DNA from: Blattamonas nauphoetae
Lineage: Eukaryota; Preaxostyla; Oxymonadida
Reading direction: 5' to 3'
NCBI GenBank assembly: GCA_033064195.1
Contig: JARBJD010000172.1
Coordinates: forward strand, 92,685 to 156,684
Length of the DNA: 64,000 nt
Numbering within the stretch: position 1 is the first letter of the stretch; each line of letters starts with the position of its first letter. This document shows positions 10,553-19,926 of this stretch, one piece after another. A program made the translations under genes and the position numbers. Below the pieces are notes generated by a model that was not told the origin of the DNA, ran no database searches, and was given only the letters and a program-made list of their open reading frames with translations.

Positions 10553-12916
10553 GTGGTGGAGAACAACGAGGAATGGACAAGAATCGCCACATTCATCGAC
10601 TATCCAACCATTTCAGTGTCGACCAAGGGGACAGATTCAGACACGTGTCGTTTCTCCAACTTCGCATGCAACACCATCTCCTTCGCCTTACAGTTTCTAA
10701 ACACATCGTATCCAAATGGCACAAACTATCAAAGAACCATGTCTGTCTCCACTGATCTTGTCGTCGATCCAATTGTTCTGGAGCAGGTCAATATTCACCT
10801 TCACGGGAGTCGAAAGTGTTTGACTCTCACACCGTCACTCACCGCAGGAGCGAGCATCGTGGAAATCAACGATGGGTCTCGAATTCTCCTGGATTTGATC
10901 GTGTTTCATCTTCAGGACGATGAAGGATTGGTGACAGTGACATCGAGTGATGGCTGGTTGGAGATGGTGAATTGTTCAGTGCTGACCAGCGAGAATCCTC
11001 ATTCACAGAGTCTGATCATGTCAGCTGGATGTGGACTGTCTCTGTCGTCCGTCGCGTTTGCACCGCTTTCTTCATCTCGAGCCACATTTTCTGTTCCACT
11101 CGTCTCTTTCCACCCAACCCCTCAACAAGATCAATCACTTGGTTCTGGCTCTCTTTCGATGGTCTCGTGCACTTTCACCAATCTGTCGTTTTCATCCTCA
11201 CCAATGATCACAATTGAGACTTCGAGTGAAGTCACACTCAAACAACCAACATTCGGGGAAATCAAGAGTCAATTGTCTGAAGGGCAATATGTCTCTTTGA
11301 AAGGCTACAATTTCAAACAACAAATTGTTCCTGAGAATTGGGCGAACAGCTATTCGAAGGACAAACTCGTCGCACTTTGTGGAGAAGACACATCTCTCGC
11401 TGCGAATCACAAATGGAGAAAAGGATCGCTTCTGTATTGGCTGTTCTCGCCATTGGAGGAGATTGTTGGAAATGTCAGTGATTCAGACGCTGTCGATCAT
11501 CCGAATTGTGGATCATCTGAATTCAAGTGCTCAACACTCGACTCAGCCTTCCAATCGGCCTCTCTCAACTCTCTCGAAGTGATCACTCTCTTGTCGCCTT
11601 CCTCGCTGGAGAGAACGATGACAGTGACTGAGATTCAAACAGTTCGATCATCAGACACAACACAACGAGAAGTGTCTGTCACTCTCGATTCTTCTATCGC
11701 AGTTGATAATGGAGTTCTCTCCTTCGTCGCCATTTGGTTCACAAGTGCCAGTTCATCAGCATTCTCGAATGGCGATACCTTTCGCACTGTCTCCCTCTTC
11801 GTCGTCGAATCAGGTTCTCTCTCACTGAACTCCTGCTCACTCTCCTCGTTCACACTCGCCTCATCTCCGCTGATTGCTTATCTCACTGGCTCGCTCTCGC
11901 TGATCTTGTGCGAGTTGAGTTCGATTGATCGGTTGTCTGGGAAAGGATCGATTCTGTCGACAGAGATGAAAAATGGAATGAGATTGACAATGGATTCTGT
12001 GGACTTGTCGTCGATGCCTTGTTCATCAGAATCGCCAGCTGTTCTGCTCAATTTCTCGTCGATCACGCCTTCATCCCCCTTCCCTCCGTTCTCTCTGACC
12101 AATCTGAGATTTGAAGGAACCGACGACCAACTGGCGACTGCTCGTTTTGTGGAAGTTGCAGGAATGAGTTTGCAGACCATCATTCCGGAATGTGACGCAA
12201 GATTTGAAGGATCATATTCGAACGACTCGAATCCGAACCATCTCTGGAGCATCGACGAAGAAATCGACTTGTCAGCCTCGCTTCTGTTCTATCTTCTTGG
12301 ACAGGAAGGCCCAGTGACTGTCCAAGAGAATGGCTCTGATGTCGATCGTTGTGGATACACAAATGTGTGGTGCAGCTCCGTCGAGCGAGCGATTTCGCGA
12401 ACAACTGACCGTATTCTGTCAGAAATTGTGATTTTAGGAAGTGCACCTCTTTTCACTCCAACATCTCTGACCACAAGTGTCTCGATCACAAAGCGGGAGC
12501 ACACATCGTTGCTGTCGATCTCGCAGACAGGTTCACTCATGACTACTCCACAGCACTCGCTCCTCATCGAGGATTTGACTCTTCTTCTTCCTCTCATCCA
12601 CACTTCGGAAGCCGTCGTCGTTGTCACTCCTTTTGGTTCAGCGACTCTCAACTCGATTATGGTGACATCGCCTGGAGGGAGTGATGCGACGCTTGTTCGT
12701 GTGACAGGAGGAAAGGCAGACATCACAGATTTGGTGATGGAATCAGAGATGAAAGAGAACACTCATTTGGTTGAGATTGTGGGAGGGAAAGTGAGTGTGG
12801 ACTCTCTTCGAGTGGAGAGTCGGATTGGGTTGAATTCATCGATTGTGTGGATGAAGGAAGGAAGTGTGAATGTGTCAGGAATATCAATTGTTAAAGTATC
12901 ATCGATTTCAGGTTGA
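10553..12916 (+). CDS. Giant beta-helix membrane protein, middle segment (frame-shifted)
   Basis: Continuation of the protein begun at 6391, in the next frame. It keeps the same character: cysteine-bearing modules such as DTCRFSNFACNTISFAL, HPNCGSSEFKCSTLDSAF and DRCGYTNVWCSSVERAI recur about every 280-320 residues. Each introduces a block of beta-helix-like segments, so the ectodomain is built from at least three large repeats. The ATG-less start confirms that it is not a separate gene. It ends at an in-frame TGA (12914-12916), after which the same frame continues seamlessly (SGTSARVKDITLSHIS). That stop lies inside a 21-nt GT...AG segment (12912-12932) whose removal would restore the frame. 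Confidence 0.7.
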   Translation: MVENNEEWTRIATFIDYPTISVSTKGTDSDTCRFSNFACNTISFALQFLNTSYPNGTNYQRTMSVSTDLVVDPIVLEQVNIHLHGSRKCLTLTPSLTAGASIVEINDGSRILLDLIVFHLQDDEGLVTVTSSDGWLEMVNCSVLTSENPHSQSLIMSAGCGLSLSSVAFAPLSSSRATFSVPLVSFHPTPQQDQSLGSGSLSMVSCTFTNLSFSSSPMITIETSSEVTLKQPTFGEIKSQLSEGQYVSLKGYNFKQQIVPENWANSYSKDKLVALCGEDTSLAANHKWRKGSLLYWLFSPLEEIVGNVSDSDAVDHPNCGSSEFKCSTLDSAFQSASLNSLEVITLLSPSSLERTMTVTEIQTVRSSDTTQREVSVTLDSSIAVDNGVLSFVAIWFTSASSSAFSNGDTFRTVSLFVVESGSLSLNSCSLSSFTLASSPLIAYLTGSLSLILCELSSIDRLSGKGSILSTEMKNGMRLTMDSVDLSSMPCSSESPAVLLNFSSITPSSPFPPFSLTNLRFEGTDDQLATARFVEVAGMSLQTIIPECDARFEGSYSNDSNPNHLWSIDEEIDLSASLLFYLLGQEGPVTVQENGSDVDRCGYTNVWCSSVERAISRTTDRILSEIVILGSAPLFTPTSLTTSVSITKREHTSLLSISQTGSLMTTPQHSLLIEDLTLLLPLIHTSEAVVVVTPFGSATLNSIMVTSPGGSDATLVRVTGGKADITDLVMESEMKENTHLVEIVGGKVSVDSLRVESRIGLNSSIVWMKEGSVNVSGISIVKVSSISG

Positions 12917-12946
12917 CTTCTTGAGGCTTCAGGCACATCAGCACGA

Positions 12947-14830
12947 GTGAAAGACATCACCCTCTCACACATCTCCCTCTCGTCCGCACCTTTTCTCTTC
13001 TCTTCACTCGATTCGTGCTCGCTCGCTAATTTTTCGACCCAGGACACGGCAGCACTGATAGTGATTGAAGCAAAAGATGTGAGAGCTCTTGAACTCGACA
13101 GTTGTCACTTCTCAGGATCGACGAAATCCACCCTCGCTCAAAACAATGCAGAATCAGACATCTGTTCTTGGTCAAAGTCATACATCACTCTCACCAATTG
13201 TTCTTCGTCATTTCATTCGATCGAAATGAAGCATCTTCAACATGGAGCTGTGTCGATGGTTGGAGGTGAGCTGACTTTGACATCGTGTACATTCATCGAC
13301 AACTCTCCATCAAACGCTGCCTTCCCTTCGCTTCGTCGGAATGTGTTGTGTTCAGATGGAAAAGTGTCGATTGAAACAGTTGGAGGAGGAGATGGCCATT
13401 CGTCGCCTCATCATTGGATCTCAACGAACAACTGCTCGGTCGAGAAGGAAGACACGATCCATCCAGCTCCATTCTTCTTCCCAACCCTCTCAGCCACAAA
13501 ATCGACTTCTAATTTCGACAGAAAGGTTGAAAAATACGACATTGTGATGAAAGGAGATGCTTTCATCCCGTGTGGTCTATCTCTTGATGTGTTCGAGCGA
13601 GTTAAGCTCTCTAAAACCGAATTCAAGGAAGGCGAGCATATTTTGATGGAGTTGGATCCGTCTGAAGCGACATCGTGGAAAGAAGACACAATCGAACTGT
13701 CTCTTCATCAATCATCGCTCGCATCGCTGAACAAGAAACACGATCTGCACTGCCGTGTACTGTTTGGAGAGAATGGAAAGACAGACTCGTACTCGCTGAC
13801 AAGATTGAAAGGGAACATGTCGCAGGCTGGTCGAGTTGTGTCGATTGTTCTCCCAATTGTCTGCGCGGCCCTCCTCTTCATCATCCTCTTGGTCATCGTC
13901 CTCGTTCTCAGCAAGAGACGTCGAATGAAGAATCAGGCCATGACACGAAAAGAGTCGAGTGAATTGGATCAAAGCCAAGTTGAAGTGAAGGAAGAAGAGT
14001 TTGCATCAAACAATTCACTCTGGCCGTTATTTCAGTCTTCGAGCATGACACAGCAACCGGCCTCTCTGATCATGATGAGTGAAGATGATTTACAGGATCA
14101 GATTCACGAGACACAAGATCGACCTCGTTTCAGTGATGAAGTGGAAGTGTTGAAATGTGACGATGATCATGCTCTCATTCGTGTCGACAGAACGAAGACG
14201 CTTTTCAACGCACTTCACATTGAAAAGAAGATCTCGCTTCCAAAAATGGAGATTCGAAGGCAGCTTGTGAATGGACTTCAGCGACTCGTCCAACACAATC
14301 CATTCAGTGAAACCATCGCTCAGTTGACATCGCATTGGGTGCTGTTCGATCCTTCTGGTTCGGTGTGCCTGAAACTGGATCAGAACTTGAACGAGATGGG
14401 CTTGACAGTGGAACAGATTGCGAATCAGAAGAAGATGAGAGAGGAGGGTCGTCGTTGGAGTGCACCGGAGCAGATTGTTGAGGAGAATCCAAACGAGAAA
14501 GAGAAAGAACAGCAAACAGTTTCTTATCATCCTCAGAAAGCGGCAGTTTTTAGGCTTGGCCTGATCTTGTGGGAATTGGAGACTGGTCTTGTGCCGTTTG
14601 GGGAGCTGGATGCGGTGAGTGCGAGTCGACAAGTGAAAGGCGGTCTGCTTCCTCTGATCCACAACTGGGATTATCTCGACCTCGCAAACACCATCACAGA
14701 ATGTCTTTCGTATGATCCCGATGATCGACCAACGCTTTCCTCTCTCCAAACACGCTTCACCACACCCCAACCACCTGATCCTCCTCACAAGCAGCAACAG
14801 CCAGTCGTGTCAAACACTGTCATTGGCTGA
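12947..14830 (+). CDS. Giant beta-helix membrane protein, C-terminal segment with transmembrane helix and pseudokinase
   Basis: Last part of the protein begun at 6391, in the same frame as the middle segment. It holds the final ectodomain module (FPSLRRNVLCSDGK, GGGDGHSSPHHW), shared with the paralogue at 19927-27534. A single transmembrane helix follows (around residue 300: IVLPIVCAALLFIILLVIV) with a basic stop-transfer KRRRMK, then a cytoplasmic kinase-like region. Only the kinase C-lobe is recognisable: RRWSAPEQIV (APE motif), FRLGLILWELETGLVPF (helix F) and DDRPTLSSL (RP motif). No glycine loop, VAIK lysine, HRD or DFG motif is visible, so catalysis is unlikely and signalling by binding is more plausible (inference). 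The stop is TGA at 14828-14830. Confidence 0.75.
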   Translation: MKDITLSHISLSSAPFLFSSLDSCSLANFSTQDTAALIVIEAKDVRALELDSCHFSGSTKSTLAQNNAESDICSWSKSYITLTNCSSSFHSIEMKHLQHGAVSMVGGELTLTSCTFIDNSPSNAAFPSLRRNVLCSDGKVSIETVGGGDGHSSPHHWISTNNCSVEKEDTIHPAPFFFPTLSATKSTSNFDRKVEKYDIVMKGDAFIPCGLSLDVFERVKLSKTEFKEGEHILMELDPSEATSWKEDTIELSLHQSSLASLNKKHDLHCRVLFGENGKTDSYSLTRLKGNMSQAGRVVSIVLPIVCAALLFIILLVIVLVLSKRRRMKNQAMTRKESSELDQSQVEVKEEEFASNNSLWPLFQSSSMTQQPASLIMMSEDDLQDQIHETQDRPRFSDEVEVLKCDDDHALIRVDRTKTLFNALHIEKKISLPKMEIRRQLVNGLQRLVQHNPFSETIAQLTSHWVLFDPSGSVCLKLDQNLNEMGLTVEQIANQKKMREEGRRWSAPEQIVEENPNEKEKEQQTVSYHPQKAAVFRLGLILWELETGLVPFGELDAVSASRQVKGGLLPLIHNWDYLDLANTITECLSYDPDDRPTLSSLQTRFTTPQPPDPPHKQQQPVVSNTVIG

Positions 14831-15701
14831 CCTATCTTGATGACGGCGTCACTTCACATCTCCACATCACGAAGTCTTCATTCAGACACAAAGTCACTTC
14901 ATTTCATCTTTCTCTTCTGTTCACAAATTCAAATTTGACTTGATATTTTGTCACCGTTCACTCGTTCATCTCTGCCACTTCATTCTGAGACAGCATCTCA
15001 GATTGTCTTCATTCGAACCACTGCGGATCCATCTGGATTGTGGTCGCTCATCTCTCTCGAAACGAAAGGAACATCCCACAACCATTCGCTGTTCACTATG
15101 CCTGACATCGACCGCGTGTCACCTTCTTCAGTTCTTCCGATCTGGCAAAGTCAGCGAATGATTGCATCGTTGCCCGACAATCGTTTTGTTTTCCAATCAC
15201 ACATCCTTTTGGGTCATGTCTCACTATCTCTTTTAGAATGAACAACGACGTTTCGTTCAGGATGAATGTTCTCAACTCGTCCATTGTCTTTGTTCATGTT
15301 ATACATTTTTTCGCTCGGCTCTCCGAGAAGCACACTTTTCAAGGTTCTACCCAACAACCGAACATTCTGTATTTTTCCAACGATTTATCAGTTTGTGGAA
15401 GGAGAGATTCTCGTATTTCTTTCATGCACTCTCTCCAATTCTACTCTGCTGATCAGTCGAGTCCAATCAGAGCTTCTTTTTCCATCTTTTCGATCACCGT
15501 CTCTGATTCTGCACTTCAAGACGAAGCACATACTTTTTCTGTATTCGGACACAATGTACTCTGTGATAACATCTGTTTTTTGGGTGTGAATACTCATTCT
15601 TTATTCTGGGGATCGGACAGATGGAAAAGTCTGACTTTTGATGGAAACGACCATTCCATCATTTATATGAAGTGTCATTGTCCAAAGCGGATGTATCATT
15701 A
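14831..15701. other. Intergenic, no supported gene
   Basis: The gap between two converging genes. A 155-codon plus-strand frame (15238-15705) lacks any motif and has a biased serine/phenylalanine content; I do not support it. Nothing else recognised. Confidence 0.4.
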
Positions 15702-17618
15702 CTAATATGGATCCTCACATATCTCTACACGATCTGAAGAAGGATCGACTGCTGCATTCCACTCAGGAAGTTTTTGAAGATAATGGTTGGCCATTTCAAC
15801 AGCATCTGACAGTCCCTCCTCCTCCAACTCCCGAAGAACCAATGTTTGTTGTTCTGGAGTAGGTGTAGACTTTGTAGGAAAAAGAACATGCTTGTAGATC
15901 GCTGTGAAAATCTCAAATCTTGATCGTAAATGGTCTTCGAGAGTCAGAGCATGAACAATAGCAGCGACTCCACCCACATCCTTCCAAAACAATAAAGAGG
16001 CCATGTTGTGACATATGTACTCGGAGATGTTTTCCACGAGAATTTTCGAAATTCCACGCAGCTTCGAGTCTGAGCGTCCGTGTGAGAGAAGAAGACGACG
16101 AAGATAGGCACGAAGAGGAGGAGTGTCAATCCGATTGAGGTTGGAGGATTCATCGTGGAAGAGATGAGCAGTCAGGAAAAGTGTGATTGAGAAATGGAAG
16201 CGATCCTGCTCGAAATCAATTCCCAGAATACCCTCACTGTCAATAAACTTGTTGAAACAGGCGAACAAGAGTGATGTTTCTTCACTGTCGGGTCTGCGAT
16301 ATTTTGGACATTGCCCCAAGTATGTTGCGACGGCTGTCTTCGCTGGAACGGAATTGATGGTGATGAGTGGCTCGATAAGCGAGAGGAGATCAGCAATTCG
16401 TGTAGATGAGTCTGGAAAGACAAGGTCGAGTGATAAGAAGGTTTCTCCATGCCAAAGTGAGCCAAAATCCACCAGAATCTGAATAACGGAAAGGAGTGCT
16501 TCATTTCGAGCTGGGGATGGTGGGATTTCAAGGAGAGAGCCAGCCCATGCTCCAATCTGTTGCAGAACTCTCATTGAGTTCAGAATCTTTGCTGCTTGTT
16601 TGTTCCTCTCTCCGAGAAGTGCCAGACATGAAAACACAGAAGCAACGAGTGTGCAATGGTTGGAAAGTGTCTTCAGATTTTCATCACAAACATCAGGAAG
16701 GAGTGTGTCGATGGCTTCCATCGATTCAGCCAGAAGAATCAACAATTTTCGCAAAAGTGTTTCGTTCTTCAGTGTCCCATCTGATTTCACAGAGAACGGT
16801 GTTGTTTCCGTCACGAGCCACTTCGGAAGAGGAGAGTCATAAAAAATGCCATCCAGACAATCGTAAAGAGCCTGCAGAACACACTGTCTTGTTTCAAGCG
16901 ACTCTGCTCCCATCAGACCGCACAAGAAGGACACATTCGAATGAAATTGAGAAGAGAAGGATTTGAATTTAACGATTTTCGAGACTGTCACATTTTTCTG
17001 AATCAGTGGTTCGAACAGACCGAATGATTGAGACACCCGCAGAGCACCAGGACGAATTTCCTCCACACACTTCAATTTGACGAATGGAATGACTGTTTGT
17101 ATAAAGAGCTGAGTGTGGTCATCAACTAGGAAACGAGATGTTGGCCATATCGCGTGTGTAGCCAAGTGACTCCATACTTCCCAGATCTGAAAAAATCAGT
17201 GAAAAGGAAAAGACAACTTTCAAACATCCATCAAGGGATTCATCAGAAGGCAGAGATTGAGCTAAAATGGCAGGAAAGAGTCCGGAGTCTAGGAGAACTG
17301 AGTTGTAGTCAAATGATATCGAATCTGAAGAACAATAACGGAACAGCAAAAAAGATACCACTGAGAGCGACAAGGAAGGACATCAGTGCATCCTGTGAAT
17401 TGAATCGAGAAGGAAAGGCACACGAAGACTTCTTTCTGAATATTCCCCAGTCGATAGTATCCCCACCAACTCTTCCAGTCGATCTTCAACATCCGCTGAG
17501 AAGAAATCAAACAAAGTTGAAGACCCACACGGTTAGGATATTGACATGCTGGCTCTTGAGTCAAATATGATGAGATTGGCCTTTGTCTATCCTTCACAAG
17601 AGATAACTTCAGCTTCAT
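15702..17618 (-). CDS. Armadillo/HEAT-like protein, five exons
   Basis: Unknown helical-repeat protein of about 593 residues. The exons, read on the minus strand, are 17618-17531, 17495-17471, 17435-17359, 17324-17218 and 17186-15702. They are separated by introns of 35, 35, 34 and 31 nt, all GT...CAG. Every junction keeps the frame and yields smooth sequence, e.g. LTQEPACQYPN-P-DVEDRLEE, then KKSSCAFPSRFNSQDALMSF, VALS-DSISFDYNSV, DGCLK-IWEVWSHLATH. Most of the chain is amphipathic helices with leucine spacing typical of armadillo repeats (e.g. LRKLLILLAESMEAIDTLLP, RGISKILVENISEYI), so a scaffold role is likely (inference). The first ATG is a choice: the frame is open only 6 nt further upstream and an additional 5' exon is possible. 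Confidence 0.7.
17187..17530 (-). other. Four ultra-short introns (31-35 nt)
   Basis: Introns at 17496-17530 (35 nt), 17436-17470 (35 nt), 17325-17358 (34 nt) and 17187-17217 (31 nt), interleaved with exons of 25, 77 and 107 nt. All begin GT and end CAG. The donors are GTGTGG, GTTGGT, GTATCT and GTTGTC. Phases are 1, 2, 1 and 0. Confidence 0.7.
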
Positions 17619-19926
17619 AAACAATTTTCGAAAGGCACGAGAGAAGAATATGGAGTATGGAGAAGTTGTCGGATGTAGGTTAATAACTACGGGTCAGCCG
17701 TTCGAGATTGAGATCGTGTATCTTAACTTTGCCTCGACCAGAGTCTTATTTTGTTCGTCTTTGAAATGCAGCTATTGAAGATTACATCATGGCTGAGTAT
17801 TGGTTGAATTTTATGACTTGGACGTGCATTGGAAAGCTTTGAACGATCGGATAAGGAAGTGAGCCTCTGTGGGTGTTTGCACTGTCATAGCTCAAAAGTC
17901 AATTGACCGGTCTCCATATCCATTTCACATAAAGTGGTTGGCGGCCAACACAATCAAATGGAATGAATGGCGAGTTGAACCCATAATTTGATCAATATTT
18001 CATTACTTCTCAGTGCTTTCATTCTTTGTCGCTGCACTTGTCTTCAGTTGTTATTTCGGAAATCTTAGGGTTAAATATATTGTCATTGTTTCGACATCAT
18101 CAAGATGTTGCCTGCTTGAATCATTCAATGGTAAACTTCGGGTGTTACAGCGGAAGATGCAAAACTGCAAGTCTAACGGAAGAATAATTATCTTGAATCT
18201 GATTCATTATCCACTTTGGATTCATCTGTAGTTTTCCTAAAATAGACGCAGAGTAACAATCGTGGCGAAGTGTCGAGAAAAACAAACAACATGGGATGAT
18301 CGTCTTCTCTTTCTCCATCCATCGAGCCCATCCGACTGTCATTATCACCGCATGCATCATTTGTCCTTTCGTACTTCAAAATGCGTTTCTGATCACATCT
18401 AAAAAGTATTTCAACTTGATACGACAGATGAAACTTTTCTGCACATCAACGGTGTATATTGTATTTTTATTCAGCTTTCTTTTGTACAGTCTCTAAATCT
18501 TCCGACATTTTTGGCAACACTCTCCCAAAATACAAGTATAGCAGTCAATCTTCAGTGAAAACGACTCTTTTCGAAACCATTTGTCAAATTGCACTTCGAT
18601 GAAACCATGCAAATATCCACAAATATACTGTGTGTCCTCCATTTTACTCAACTATTTCAGACTGTATGATGATATCTCGCCGTTCTCTTGCACTGCTTTC
18701 TCTCATTCCGTCCACTTTCGCTGAAATTGTGTATTCACAGACAAAGATCAAGATGTATTCTGTTGAATGCAGAAATTCGGTCGGATACGAAAATTTGGAG
18801 GATCACCGCCTGCGAAATGGAAGTGATTTCTGTGAGTCTTTGAAAGCAATGAATGTCTCCTTCCTTTCATCCATTATTCTTCCAACTCTGATTTCTGACC
18901 CAACCAGACCTTTTCTGAGATGTCTCAGTCGGAAAATGCTCAAACTCCATTGTTCAAGCAAGATGTGCAACTCGAGCAAGAATGCAACAATCTCTCACTC
19001 TTAAACTTGAAGGAAGAAGAAAAACATGACGAGATTTGTGATTAAGATACCGATTCACATTTGTCGGTTTCTGATTTTCAATCAATTCGAAAGAGCCGGG
19101 CCGCTGTGGATTGTCACAATTCACTTTTCACTCTTTTCTCCGTTCATCGTTCCATTTTAATAATGATTCCACATTTCTCTGTTTTGTCTCCAAATTTGTT
19201 CGTGAAATTCCAATTAGGCAAGTGAACCTTGTCTTAATAATTGAGATCCGATCAATCCCCCAAGTGGACCAATGTCTCACAAACAAACCAATAAGGCCGT
19301 TTTGGTTGTGAGCGTCTAAAAGAACACTAGCATACTCCCCAAAGAAGAGAATAAACCATGTTTGAACTTCAGTGCCATCTCATCTCGTCCTTGCAGTTTT
19401 ACATTTTCCGCTGTATAGCGATGAATAAAATGTTTGGTTCGATCAATTTTTCGTTAGTGAAATGGATGATATGAGACGTGTAGTGACGGATCCAGCGATG
19501 GCAGCACCTCGCTTGTTTGGTCTACCAAACAACAAACAAATCGCACAAACATAACACAAAAAGATTGACAACTAACAAGAAGGAACCAAAACGCTGAAAA
19601 GACGATGGAAAGAATTGATGGAAAGAGGTGTGGGTGGATTGAAGTGACCAAACAAGAACTGTGACTCATTCAGAAAGACGTGAGGGTGTGAGATGAGAGA
19701 GATGACAGCTTAGAAGAAAGCAAACACAATCATCCAAAAGAAGAACCACACAACACTTCTCCAATCACCTGACAGGTGCAGAGTGCTCATTTGTGTGGTG
19801 TTTATAGTGACTGGATGATTGGGAAAGAAAGAAAAATGATGAAGGAAAGGAAGAAGAAAAGGAAGAAGTTGGTGGAATGATGAGAAAAGAAGATGGCAGG
19901 CTGATAAAGAACGAAAAGAAGAGGAA
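17619..19926. other. Mostly gene-free region
   Basis: About 2.3 kb with stops in all frames. The only coding-looking piece is on the plus strand at about 18919-19045: MSQSENAQTPLFKQDVQLEQ... followed by acidic helix-like residues and a TAA stop. It could be the last exon of an unrecognised or decayed gene. The stretch 19680-19926 is purine-rich 3' sequence of the minus-strand giant gene. Confidence 0.35.

Noticed and set aside
15238-15705. A 155-codon plus-strand gene
   Set aside because: No motif, no homologue in the window, and composition typical of chance frames; it overlaps the end of the minus-strand gene.
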